From NCBI RefSeq assembly GCF_000499845.2, contig NC_023758.2:62001-126000 (forward strand): a stretch of DNA of 64,000 nucleotides, read 5' to 3'. The translations under genes were made by a program, and so were the position numbers. The DNA is from Phaseolus vulgaris. Taxonomy: Eukaryota; Streptophyta; Magnoliopsida; Fabales; Fabaceae. The notes under the pieces were generated by a model. That model was not told the DNA's origin. It ran no database searches and worked only from the letters and a program-made list of their open reading frames with translations. This document shows, one piece after another, positions 10,793 through 23,092 of the stretch; the stretch's first letter is position 1, and each line of letters begins with the position of its first letter.

Positions 10793-13700
10793 ATGGAAAT
10801 TGGGAGAGTTAATGGCGAGAAAAATAAGATTCGAATAGAGAATCCATTTACTTTGAAGGTGGGTCAAGTGTTTACAGGTTTTGGTATCGGCTGTGGAGTC
10901 GGCATCGGCGTTGGGCGCCCTTTAAATTTGGGTATTTGATTCTCTTTCACCAAGGTGATTATGATTATATATTTGTCAAATTCAGTGAATATTTTTTACC
11001 ACTTGTTCATTATTCCATTTAGGTGCAATTCCTATGTTGAATCAAGTAATGAGTGCCACCAGAGGTGCGACCGATGCATTTTCTGGTCTTAGTAGGCATG
11101 CTAATACTTCTGTAAGACAACATTCATCATTTTCCTGTTTACATAAATAAATGCTGTTCTAATCCAACTTACCACCTATATTACTTTTTTTTTAATTATT
11201 ATAGACTATTTATTTGTTGCATTTTATGCAGTTGAGGAAGTTGGGAGCTAAGAACATTGAACTGGGTGTTGGATGTGGAGTTGGTTTTGGTCATGGTTTT
11301 GGAGTTGGTATGCCATATATCTGTTCATTTTTTATATAAATTCTTTGGTAAATGTTTCACCCTTTTGTGATTTCTATGTCATCACATTTTAGTTATGCTT
11401 GTGCATTACATGAATTCCCTTGTTTAGCCTTTACATTGGATGCTCATGTCATCTGTTCCATTTTTTGTGATGTTTGAGTCATTCTGTTCTTTTCTGAATT
11501 ATTATTCTGTCTGCAGTGCCGCTATTGGCAATGTGTTTAACTTTTATATTTTCCAAATTTTTTACCACATTTTTCCTTGGTAGTTCCCAAAATGATTCAT
11601 ATATGGAACTGGAAGTTTGGTGTTTCAACATTTTAATCTTTCCTAGAAGGCAGCTTTGGAGCGTTTGCCTTATGAAATTAATTTTTAAAACTATAAGGAA
11701 CTATGGCTCACCGAATGCTGCTTCTCAGGTTTGATGATATATTATGCAATGCACAAGAGAAGGATTTATATTGAACAAATGCAGTGTAATGTTATACACT
11801 ACCATGCATTTTACACTAAAGAAAAAGAAAGTGGAGGCAGCTGATGCTCCCTAGAAATGGCTACAATATTCCTAAATCTCAGGACACTGTAGGCTCAAAT
11901 GCTGGTCATGCTTGAAACTTAGTTGTCATCTATATATCATTGGTCATATTATGTTTGTCACTTGAAATGGTCATTTCAGTTTAATCATATTAGTTGACAG
12001 AGGTTCTCCATATTTTGCACGCTGTGGTTGGTAGCTAAATTATTATGTTTTTATTATGTCAGGTCTTGCTGTGAAACCAGGGGTTTTGAATCAAATTCAA
12101 TCTTGTCTTGTAGTATGTGAATTTTTCTCTTCTAACAAAAGTATTACCATCTTCTTTTCCCTTTTCTGTATCTCATGGCCGAAATCTTGAATTTTCTAGG
12201 ATGTAGTGACGAAGACGATGACAAAGTTCGGACTTAGTCCCAGTTTAGCCCTTAATCAGGCTGCATTTCCACCATCCTTGCAAAATGCCGTAAATACAGT
12301 CAATACAAACCAAAGTTCTGCTGGAAGCATGATGCCGTTGGAAACTAAATCAACTGATCCAGTATCTCAAGGTCTGGCAGGGTCCCGACCTGTGCAAATT
12401 GGTACAGATTTTGAAAATACTCTGTTAAGAAGCACTGCAGTTGACTCTGCATTTGGAAGCCGAACTGAGAAGGTTATTAGCAACTTCCTGCAAAATCCAG
12501 TATTGAAGGGGGAAGGAGAAGGACTTGATGAAGCAGTATGCACTCATTTTCATAAATCACAATTAAATGCAATGCTTTCTATCATTCTAGCCATTGACTT
12601 GATTTTTAATAATTTTTACTTGCATGTTGATGAAGTGAAATAATTTGCATTCTGTAATGGTAGAGTGTTGAAAGATGAGACGTAGACTAAAGGAACAATT
12701 TGCCTATTTGGATAGTTATATCCCATGAATGTGTTTCTTCTTTTTATGTGGGAATACTAGGAAACCTCTAGACATAGTATGATAGTATGAAGATGGGGAA
12801 GGTGGGGCTATAATATAGTTGAAGCTGCCTCGGTGGAATCCAGTAATCTCTCCAAGCTACTTTAGTTATGGCCCTTGGGGTGAATGTGATTCTTGAATAT
12901 GTTTTGAAAAGTGCTTAGTTTCCTGAAATATTAAAAAATATTTTGTGAAATTCCTAAAAAACCTCATGGTTATCCATGGTTAGATGGTGGTAATAGAGGT
13001 AATGGTTATTGCAGTGGTAGCAATGTTGGTTTTATCTTGCTACTGCATTGGTGGTAACAAGGGTGGAGGGGGGGTAAACTAGAAGTGACTAGGGTTCGGT
13101 CATGATGTCTATTTTCACATGATGGGTATTAAAGAAAAACCCTTGTGTCTTCCTATCTAATTGTTTTTGGGCCATAACAGGGAATGCTACATCATGGACT
13201 AGGTTTTTTAATTAGATCAGACATGATACCCTGATATCCTGAAACTCACATGCGAACCTCCTGCGTTGATAATGTATCTATGCTTTCTGTGTATTAAATA
13301 TCAATATTGTTGATATCTTTGATTTTGCATCCTCTTGACATTAAAAAATCATTGTACATTATTATTTATTAGACTTGTTTTGAGCCTGCAAATATGGTCG
13401 GCAGTTGTAGGTATGAGAATAAACACATTCAATTTTTTTACCTCTTCATGTGTGCATCGTTTTTTAGTTAAACTACTGAGTCTTGGTATTGCTAAATTCT
13501 GTTTGCTTTTTTATATACCCTTTTGTGATTGATGATGGTAGATTAATTTTCGTTTTATTACACAATTTCCTTGCAATTAGATTATTAATATGATCTTATT
13601 AGAAGTCGTCTTGTTTGTGAAATGTTTTTCAAAACTACAATGTGTACGATGGACATAATTATCATCGTTTTCCCAATCAATATGCGTGTGAATGATAGAA

Positions 13701-14118
13701 TGTTCATTTGTCTATATTGTTCCCCTTTCCTCTTTTTATGACTTTCTCTGCGGTTAATAAAATATTATATGAAATTCTGATTCTAAGATACATTGTAGAT
13801 TGGACGTCTGCAGTCAGAAAAGATAATACTTCAAATGGTAATTTTTATGCACGCTTAGATTCTCAATCATTATCTGATCTTCTGACCACAAAAACTCATG
13901 ATTTTAACTATCTTTTTTTTTTTGTGTGGATTTAGGTTTTGAAACACCAGAAAATCATTGAAGATCTTGTGGAAGAAAATGAGAGACTGAGGCGTATACT
14001 AATGGAGGACCTGAAAGTACCATCTAGAAAATTTGAAGGAAGTTCTTCAGGTAGAAATAGAAATGAGTTGCCGTGTAGTGAATGTTTTGAGTGCCGAAGA
14101 AAACAAAGAAAAAAGTAG
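10793..14118 (+). CDS. Glycine-rich protein with C-terminal coiled coil and CxxCxxC tail, unknown function
   Basis: Seven exons: 10793-10931, 11023-11111, 11232-11307, 12063-12112, 12200-12535, 13799-13837 and 13936-14118. All are GT-AG and join in frame to 303 codons ending at TAG. A glycine-repeat patch (GFGIGCGVGIGVG, about residues 29-41) is followed by AIPMLNQVMSATRGATDAF. A second patch (GVGCGVGFGHGFGVG, residues 88-102) leads into LAVKPG. Residues 119-230 are Ser/Gln-rich and end in an FGSRTEKVISNFLQNP block. Residues 231-275 form a probable coiled coil (IGRLQSEKIILQM, then VLKHQKIIEDLVEENERLRRIL). The last residues carry Cys290, Cys293 and Cys296 followed by RRKQRKK. The spaced glycines resemble glycine-zipper membrane motifs, which would suggest membrane association (inference). 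I recognise it as a conserved plant-type protein but cannot name a function. A decayed copy lies downstream. Confidence 0.85.
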
Positions 14119-16924
14119 GTTAGTAATCATAATAGAAGAATCACAAGTTCTTGCAAGTTAAAGGGTCTCCTGCATTTTTGGTTTTCTTTCCTTCCACTAC
14201 CTCTACTGCTCTGCCTTTCATGGTTTACAATTTTTTGGAGATTACAATATAAATATTTTATGATAAAATGAGATTAAAAAATAGTTTCGTTGTTTGTAAC
14301 CTAATTGCAAAAATGTAAAAGATTTTTTACGGAATAGAATATAATAGGCTATCCTTTGTTTGTTTTTTAAAAAGTATTTTGTTTTTTATCGTTTAATTTT
14401 GGATCAATTTGATTGTTCCAAAATAGTTATCGTTTTGAATTGTGAATTCTGAGATCTGATTTTGAGCAATTTTTTTTTTATAAATTTAAGATGTGAAACT
14501 TGTATCATCAAATTGGATTTATCTACAAAGCTCCAGGCGTCAAAATCTGTTTATATTTGAAAAAAAATATTATGAACATGTTAAAAGTTGCGTGAAAATT
14601 GAGTTTAATAAGTAATTAGAAAATTGAAATATGTAATGTTTATGGGATTTTAGATTACATTTAAGTCATGTTTATGATTTTTTAAACATTTAAGCTATAT
14701 AATTTTCATGTAGATAAATAATATATTAGAATAAGTTTTACACATTAACTACAAGATAAATTAACAAAAGTATCAAGTTAATTAAATAGATTGCATTTTC
14801 AATATTCAAGCCTAGAGTCGATTTATTCTATTCTGTCTATTTTTAACTAATTTGAACATGTTGCTAAAATAGATATTTATTATAAAATGTTCAAGTTAAA
14901 CTAAACATGGATATTTTTATTTTGAGTTATTATATAAGGTCATAATTTAAGTTTTGTGAATTTTATTATGCTATATCACTTTTAAAATATTTTCGTAATT
15001 TTTACTCTAATGCAAGAGTCTTAAATATTCATACTTTTAATGTTTTATTTAGTTGTTAATATAAATATTTATTTTTAAGATAAATTTTTTTATTTTTATA
15101 ACTTAGCTCTTATTTTTTATTTCATGTAAGCAAAGTTTAATGGAGACATTTTATAAAATCTAGATTTTTATCTTATAATGAAGGAAATCTGCTATCTTCC
15201 CAACAACATCGTGGCCTGATGTTGAATTATTTGTTTATTTTTTAATTATTATTCATCAATTATTTATAAAATTTATTGAAATGTGTTAGTTGCAAAGATA
15301 GTTGAAATATAGCACTTTCATTGGGGTCAACATTTAATAGACTTTAATAATTTGTTTAATTGTGATTGATTTTTTATTTTTTTGTTGTTTTGGATGCTAC
15401 ATGATGTGTTGGGCTATGAATGAAACCTAATCTGTTGAATAGAGTACACTTATTTGTACAGTTATTCCAACATTTATAATATGGGTGTTGAAAATCAAAC
15501 AAATCTAAAAATAATAACTAAAAACTAATATCTAACAAAGGATCCCAATCATAATAAAAGATATTTTTTGTCTTAAAAATACATTTTTTTTGCCAATTAC
15601 TAAATAAAAAATATTAAAATATAGATCTTATAGAACATTTATATTGGAGTAAAAGTTACACAAAGGGAGATTCACAAAGTAAATTAAGACTTATATGATG
15701 AGTTTTGGAATGAAGTATAGATAAGGGTGTCTCTTGAATGCTGTTATATTTATATTCTGTTTAAAATGTATTTATACTTATCAAAATACTATCACAAGTT
15801 TTTACTATAGTTTTAACTATAAGATTATACAATTTATTTATGAATATTAGCAAAAACATAGACATTATTGCGTCTATGTGTTTGCATTTTTATATTTCTT
15901 TTAATGAATATAAATTTAATATTTATATAATTTTTTTAAAATAAAGTAGTTTACATTTTAAAATATAAAATTCAAAAGAACACATCACATACCAATATGA
16001 CAATAGGTCTCATCCACAACAAGGCATTCCCAATTATTAAACCTAACCTCTTTCTCTTCCACATCACATGATGTGGTTGTTATAAGGGAAAAATAAAAAT
16101 ATAATTTATGTACACCTAATAAAAAAATATTTATTATTTATTGTTATAAATTATATAAAGTTGAAATTATAAACATTAAAATATATATACAAACTTAATA
16201 ACATATCATTTTATTTGACATTTTTCATTGAAAAATGTTAAATAATTTTTTCATAAATAAATATTTAACAATTTTATAGTATTAATAAAAAAACATATAA
16301 TCGATCTAAATTAAATCACAAAAATTTGATTAAAATCAAAATAAAAAATTGCATTTTGATTTTGTGTGTGTTTTATTTAAATGATTTTTAATGAGAAAAT
16401 AACCAACCTTATTTTATGAGGAGATTTAACCAAAATATATCCTTTTTCTTGTGTCATTTAATTCAAATGGTAAGTGTCTCATTGTACAATGTAGAATTTC
16501 TCAAATATTGTGTCATTAATGAAATTGTTTTACCTTTCAAATATTTTTTTTTATAATTTAAGAAATCACTAACTTAGTGCATGTGGGTTTCGTTAGGTCT
16601 TTGAAGAAATTTCATGATAGAGATTCCATAATAGCATGATATGAGTAAAAAAAATATGGATAGACAACACTTCTTACATAAGTATTTTTTTTTAGATAAT
16701 ATTAAATTTCTCGTCAATGACATCCAACATATATAATTCTAACTAAAGTCTCATTATATGATTTTGCTTCATTTTTCATATTGAATTTCTAATGTGATCA
16801 CCTTCTTCAAAAACCCAACAACTTTTTAATGAGAAAGTAAAGGAGAAAGTTTGAGGATAAATGTATACAACACTCTTAGAAGAAAATAAATGTACTTTGA
16901 AGTGAGAATCCATTTACTTTGAAG
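14119..16924. other. AT-rich spacer between the duplicated glycine-rich genes
   Basis: About 2.8 kb of AT-rich sequence. I find no gene, tRNA or clear transposon ends. Confidence 0.5.
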
Positions 16925-18624
16925 ATGGGTAAAGTGCTTAGAGGTTTTGGAATCAGCCCTTTAAATTTAGCTACTTCCATTTTCTCTGAAACATACACTG
17001 AACCACATGGATTGGAAACGCTTCTTCAAGCCAAAAACTGATCCCCAAAATCCCAGTATTAGCTTTTCCAATTTCCCTACACTTTCATATATCATATTCA
17101 TATGTATCTTATTTTCTTAAGCATGTCTATTCTCAATGAAGAGCTCGTATTCTTAAGCATGTCTATTAAATAGTTGATCTTTTAAACCAATCACAAATAA
17201 TGTCATAAATGAATGACTTTGTAGATAGATTTTGTAGAATAGAACACTAGTATTTACTCATGGTTGATTCTTCTGCATGCATGACATATTTGTTTAGACT
17301 TGCGAAATCTTACTAAACTATAATTTTGTCATTTGTATGTACTCAATATGTGAAGGTACAATGCCCATGTTGGATAAAGTAATGAGCATCACCAAGGGTG
17401 CAACCGATGGAATTTCTAGTGTTAGCCAGCAAGCAAATACTTCTGTAAGACATAATTCATCACCTTTCTGTTTGAACTATGCTGTCATTACCATGTTGCT
17501 CCTTCTTTTCTTTTCTGTTGCTTTTGGAGAAACATCTCTTTCTCATGTTTTATACAGCTTAGGATGTTGGGAACTTCGAGTGCTCAGGGCGCGGTTGGAT
17601 ATGGAATTGGTTTTGGCCATGGTTTTGGACTTGGTATGCCATATCTATTCCTTTTTCTCAATTTTCTGCCAATAATACATCTTCCATCTTTATCTGATTT
17701 TTACAGCATTAGGTGTTTCTTATGGTTTTTCTCTCAGCTTTATATTGCATGATATGCATTCCCTGTTATGAGGTTCCTTTTTCTCTAGTTTGATTCATAT
17801 TTTCCTTTTCTGGGGGATCTTTGTTGTAGTAACTGTAAGTAGGGTGTTTTTGAGCTATCTGTTCATTCTATCAATATTGGAAAATTTCACAAATTTTTGA
17901 AAAAATTTAGATCATTTCTACTGTTTTATTCTTAAAACTATCCACTTACGGACCTGCAATTTTCGTATGTTATACACCTTCTCAACATGTTTTATGATCA
18001 GATGAAATTGCTCTTAGGACTAAGGAAGAAGCTTTCTAGTGTTTGTTGATTCTGCAGTTGTCTTATATCTTGTATCATATATCATACATATAAATAGCAA
18101 TTTATTGCTTTAAATTGACTTTCAAACCTTCTCCATTTGGTACTGCAATTAAATTACTAATGGTAAATCTAATGCCTCTGGATCACTGTGGGAGAAAGAA
18201 TCATTTTAAACAAACTAAATTGTAACTTTTACATTCATATGATATGAATTATACACCAAAGAATAAAAATTTGGAAGCAGAAAACGTTGCCACAAATTAC
18301 GTAAAACCTCTGGATGTTGTAGGCTCAACTGCTGAGCTTGAATAAACCCTAAACATTCTTCAGTTGATGGCTGAGTTTTTCATTTACTCACTGGCAGGCA
18401 TATCTATGAGAGCAGGGGTGGATACACTTCAATCTGGTGTAGTAGTATGTGGAATTTCTCTCATCTCAAAAAGTTTTGTCTTCTATTTTCTACCTTTTAT
18501 ATATCTCATGATAAAATCTTGAATTTGCCAGGAATCAATGACAAAGATGTCTGGACTTATTCCCGGTTTACCATTTGGTCAGGGTGCATTGCCTTTGCCA
18601 GAAACCTCAAAGAATGCCCAATTG

Positions 18625-18768
18625 GCAACTAAATCAGCAGATCAAATATCTGCAGGAAGCATGATGCAGAAGGCAACTAAATCATTTGATCAAATTTCTC
18701 AAGAAAGCGTGATGCAGCTGGCAAATAAACCAGTCAACCAACTATCACAAGGTCTTGTAGGGTCTCAA
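18625..18768 (+). repeat. 48-bp in-frame tandem repeat, 3 units, in exon 5 of the decayed copy
   Basis: Units at 18625-18672, 18673-18720 and 18721-18768 encode variations of ATKSxDQISxxSMMQ. The intact upstream gene has only about one and a half such units at the equivalent place (SAGSMMPLETKSTDPVSQGL). The expansion therefore appears specific to the second copy. Confidence 0.85.
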
Positions 18769-18837
18769 CCTACAAAAATTGGTTCGGCCTTTGACAGCAA
18801 AACAAAGAAGGTTATTAACTTTCCACAAAATCCTCTC

Positions 18838-19027
18838 AGATAAGTAGACTAGAGATAAAAACATTCTATAATATAGTGGTGCAAATCTAACAAGTCACTT
18901 TTATAAAATTGAATTAGACTTAAAGTCCAAGTTTTAAATAAAATAAAATTGTTTTTTTTAATATGGATACCCATTTTAAATCCAAAAGTAATTGGATATG
19001 GATTAAACATTTAAAATCCAAAACTCA
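18838..19027. other. About 190-bp insertion disrupting exon 5 of the decayed copy
   Basis: Compared with the intact gene, the sequence between CAAAATCC and the GGAAGGAG-rich exon end is interrupted by roughly 190 bp of AT-rich sequence that supplies the premature stop. It contains GGATACCCATTTTAAATCC and a related inverted stretch near its right end, which is MITE-like. I cannot identify a convincing target duplication. Confidence 0.55.
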
Positions 19028-20018
19028 TGCTAAGGAAGGAAGGAGTAGGAGGAGTTGATGAAGCTGTATGCACTAAACTTTCATATATGATTATTGTTAG
19101 ATGCTGCTGTGCATTTTCTTCCACTGACTTGATTCTTGCTGAACCTTTCAAAATGCCTTATAGGGTGGATTTTCAGATACTCATTATGTTGATGCAGTTG
19201 GATGAAATGACAATTTGCATTTTGTATGTGTTTATACTAACTGTTTAAAGAAGAGGTTTAGGCTGAAGTTGAGAAGTCTTAAAATAAAAACACTTATATG
19301 CTACTTAAGACTCCTCCTACCTAGTACTACTTCGGTTAAGGGTCTTGTGTGGAAAGAGCTTGCTGTTAAGATAGCATTATCGATCGTTTCCCTAATCAAT
19401 GTGCATGTGAATGATATCAATTTTTTGTGAGCTTGTTCTAAGTTTATGAAATTCTGATTCAGAGATGCTTTATAGGTTGGACTCATGCAGGCAGAGAACA
19501 AGCTACTTCAGACGGTAACTTTTTATTTGAAGCCAACATGCATCACAATCTATAGCATATACTTTTTATTGAACTTTTCGAATGGTTGAGTCACTTCAAA
19601 TATGAACTATCAGTATTATTATTACTATGGATTTAGGTTATGAAACAGCAACAACTCATTGATGAACTTACGGAGGAAAATGCAAAGCTTTGCCAGATAC
19701 TACAAGTGAAGGACCTGAAAATACCATGTACCAAGCTTCAGCCAAGTTCTTCAGGTAGAACTAGAATGAGGTTGCAATCACTGATTTTTTTTAGTGCCCT
19801 AAAACACAAATAGACAAGTAGGTTATACTATTTTCTTTCATTTTATCATGTTTGTTGAAGCAATTTTAAGTGGATGTTAATTAATTAAGTTGTGCACTGA
19901 TTTTGAATATTCCAATCCTTGATCAGATAATGGATTTGTTTACTTTGCAGATCCAAATCTTCAGCAATTCCCTTCATCGGAAGTTAATGAAAACGGTGGT
20001 TCTAGGCCTTCCCGGTGA

Positions 20019-22450
20019 TGCTGACGGTAAGTGCTACAAGGAAAAGATTTATTACTCAACTGTTAAAAACAAGCATTACTCTTTTTTAAAATTTGTAAAA
20101 ACTAAAAAACATGTTTTAGTTTATACTTTCATTTGATCATAAATCATAGCATGATATATGAAAAATTTGTTAATTTTTATATTAATTACCTCAAAAGTAA
20201 TAGTAGTGATAATTTATAAAAGTGCGTCGAAATTATTTCATAATAATTTTCTTCGTTAATCAGCAGGAGGATTCACTAGGGTTTAATTTTACAACTTTGT
20301 TAATAAAAACTGATTTAAAGTAGCGAGAAGATTAGTGTTTTATTTTAGAAAAAAAATGTATTTTTTTTCATATTTTGCATTTTTATGTAATTATACTCGT
20401 GTTCCTTTATTATCGTTATTTTAAAAATTTGGTCCTCTATTCTTTTGACAAAATTAGATTTATGTTATTTTAACGGTGAAATTGTGATTCTAAAGTTAAC
20501 TTTACATCTCATGTTTATTGAATTTATTAACGTGTAGAGTTAAATTAAAATACTTAAAACGTAACTTCTCTGTGGTAACAGCTACGTTCCCAATTCCCAA
20601 TTTCAAGAAGAGAAAAAGGCAGTGAAAAATAGTAGAGCTAAAAGAAAAATCCCAAATCTGTGAGATTTCCATGCCTAAATTATCACTTCATAAAAAAATG
20701 TGTATTTAATACTGTAACAGCTAAAAAATATTTAATAAGTGAATATGGAATATTCCATCAATAATTTCTAATAAATCGTTTTGTTTATTACTGATCATGG
20801 ATCCCTTAATAGTAACAAAAAGAAAAGCTAAAGTTTGATACTCAACTTTTACAGTTTGTATTCATTGGGGGTTGCATCTAGTGCTTTATTTTCTGTGGTA
20901 CAAAGCTCTTCGTGTGTAATTATATCATAAATGAATAAATTCTGTAACTTTTGGCGTACACAAATTGCAAAATTTCAAATGCTAGTTCATGACCTCTACG
21001 TTTGGGATTTTATTCCCTCATTGATGCTGGCCTTTACACATAATTTTATTCAACAAATTCTAATTCAATCTATTGATGACTCTCTACGCGTTGTCAGAGC
21101 AATAATTGTCTCTAAAAACGGATATCAATCTCACAATAAATAATGAATTATCAAGTATAATAATCGTTAAATATGAAATAGAATAATAAAAAGAGTGTTG
21201 AATTAGTTGTGTTGGCAGTGATCAATAAAAAAACAGACAAAAAAATTAGTTGATTGAAATTAATGTCTCATAGAAAATTCATTTATATCGATCTCTCGTA
21301 TATAAAATACTTAAGAATGTTTCCTAAGTATCGATCTCTTGCATACTTATAAAAACAACTTAGAATTACACTCAAAAGTTAATGTCAATTAACATTTCAA
21401 GTCTGTTTTTAGCACTCAAATATATTAAGTATTGTTGTTTAAGTTTGAACCTTAAAAATACCTCTCGATCAGATTTAAGATTCTCAATCTATCACGAAAA
21501 ATTTATAAGTAAAACAACAATATCAATCATCAATCAAGAACTGAATATTTTAATATATAATATATCAACTTAATACATAAGAGTTTGAGCAGATTACTCT
21601 TAATCCCAAAGGTAGAATTAGTCACGCATACATCTAGCACCTTCCATTCTCCCAATTGGGTTACCATTCACTCAATGTGGTTTTTCTCTCAATCTTCCAT
21701 CCTCGGGTTGAGTCTTAGCCCCCTATTTAACCTAATTTACTAGGGTTAGGGGGCTTTTTGTGTCGCGCTGATGGGCTAAATGATAAAACATAAAAAAAAA
21801 GGCTCAATTTTGTCTTATGCATTCTTGCTTGAGTGAGAAAAACGTCAATTTCCGAAAATTGTACTGGAGTATTTTCACTTGAACGAGAATCTCCTATTGC
21901 AAAATTGGTTTTTTCAGCACTTTCTCCATTATGGGACTCAAGAATAGGAAAGATTCTTCCTATTTTCAATTTTTGGGCTATCACAATCAGAACCAACCAT
22001 TCCCTTTTCTATATGTATTACATCTATGTTCTTCTTCCTTAAACATGTTAAAGGGTTATATCATTAGAGGTTAAGGTGCAATATTAACAAAAAAAATTCT
22101 TGGCTCAAAGGGGATATATAAAAAAAAATGGAATTTTAATAAGATAAAGGTTGGCTATTTGGTCTTGGGTTCCTAGTTAACACAAAAAATACCTCAATCA
22201 TCTTCATGTCTTTTATGATGTAAAAAAAAATAAAAGTTAAGCAACCACCAGTGTTAATTCATCAGTAAAACTCTCAAAACTGTTTAAGGTTCACACACTC
22301 ACTTGGTTTAATTGGTCTCATTCCTTTTTGTCTTGTCATTCTCTGTCGTAATCAATCATCATGTTAAATTTTCATGTATCATAATTTCAACTACATTTGA
22401 ACAGGAATTTAATCATATTTTCTTTTCTAACCTGTGTCTAATTCATCTCT
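20019..22450. other. Intergenic region with transposon-like sequence and a GC-rich hairpin
   Basis: No gene is seen. The segment from about 21180 to 22050 looks repeat-derived. It contains CGATCTCTCGTAT/CGATCTCTTGCAT direct repeats (21292 and 21331 regions), CTTGAGTGAGAAAAA-like blocks near 21829, and a perfect 9-bp inverted repeat AGCCCCCTA...TAGGGGGCT at 21717-21755. Open frames at 21382-22042 lack family features. Confidence 0.5.
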
Positions 22451-23092
22451 CTATCTAAGATTGCTTTCTTTTACTGGTTTCAACCATCTAGAAAGATCAT
22501 TGTAGAACTGTTCCCAATCGCTAAACGCCATAGCAAGAGCTTTTTGTTTTCCCAACCATGTTTTTCTATATGTGATAGTATAGTCAAGTAGATTTTTTAT
22601 TTCTACAATTAAGCTTTTAATTGAGATGGAGAGATTTACTTTTATTGAAGTCAGCACCATGGATGTTGTATGGGTTGAGTCCAAATTAACATGGTCTACC
22701 GAAAGATTTGTTGACAAACAAAGATGTTGTGCATCAATTTTCTTTATGACCCATTGTCTTCGAAATTTACTAAAAGATGCATGTATTCCATTAGCACCCT
22801 CCATCATGATGTATGCACTAAGCCACATATCTCTGTGGCTTTGATTCCACAACAACAAATTTGTAACCATTGTTTATGTGGTATTGTTTTATGGCATTCA
22901 ATGTTGCCTCCTTTGAAATGAAAGACATGTGTTCACGGAGGTCGCAGTCAATGTTATGTACGGATTGACTGCCAGACGAAATATATTACGAAGAAGATTT
23001 CTTGAACTGATCTCCATCATCCAAACAGAAGTTGTAGCTGTCTCCATCTTCACTTTTGTCATCCACGATGCCTTTAAATATTGTTTCTTCAT
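22451..23092 (-). pseudogene. MULE (Mutator-like) transposase remnant, frameshifted
   Basis: On the minus strand one frame reads ASFSKFRRQWVIKKIDAQH, then CLSTNLSVDHVNLDS, and later LLDYTITYRKTWLGKQKALA, then AFSDWEQFYNDLSRWL. The order W-x-I, H-x-C, DH-x-x-LDS, YTI-x-YRK-x-WLGKQK and DWE-x-x-Y-x-x-L-x-x-WL is characteristic of the N-terminal half of plant MuDR/MULE transposases. Just upstream, a different frame reads SKEATLNAIKQYHINNGYKF, which is the expected preceding MuDR block. The frame switch near 22820-22900 and the missing C-terminal (zinc-finger) half show that it is dead. No terminal inverted repeats were recognised. Confidence 0.78.

Larger units (their letters stand above)
16925..20018 (+). 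pseudogene. Decayed tandem copy of the glycine-rich coiled-coil gene
   Basis: Counterparts of the intact upstream gene's exons can be aligned: exon 1 from ATG 16925, exon 2 17356-17444 (89 nt in both), exon 3 17558-17633 (76 nt in both), exon 4 18398-18444, exon 5 from 18532, exon 6 19476-19514 (39 nt in both) and exon 7 from 19637. Damage: exon 1 has lost 27 nt coding for the glycine patch, and its donor TTGG|GT has become TTAGCT. Exon 5 meets TAA at 18841-18843, followed by an insertion before the homologous exon end GTTGATGAAGCT. The original C-terminal CxxCxxC tail is frameshifted. An exon-7 donor (CAG|GT near 19756) and an acceptor at 19949-19950 could instead give a new 22-residue tail ending at TGA 20016-20018. 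The coiled-coil exons stay open (QQQLIDELTEENAKLCQIL), so a shortened product from an alternative start cannot be excluded. Confidence 0.72.

Noticed and set aside
12536..12643. Extension of the frame 12206-12643 beyond GATGAAGCA
   Set aside because: The sequence after 12535 is an intron: GTATGC donor, loss of family-like sequence, and continuation found in the exon at 13799.
18538..18843. Frame 18538-18843 as an independent 101-aa gene
   Set aside because: It aligns with exon 5 of the upstream glycine-rich gene and starts at an acceptor, so it is part of the decayed copy.
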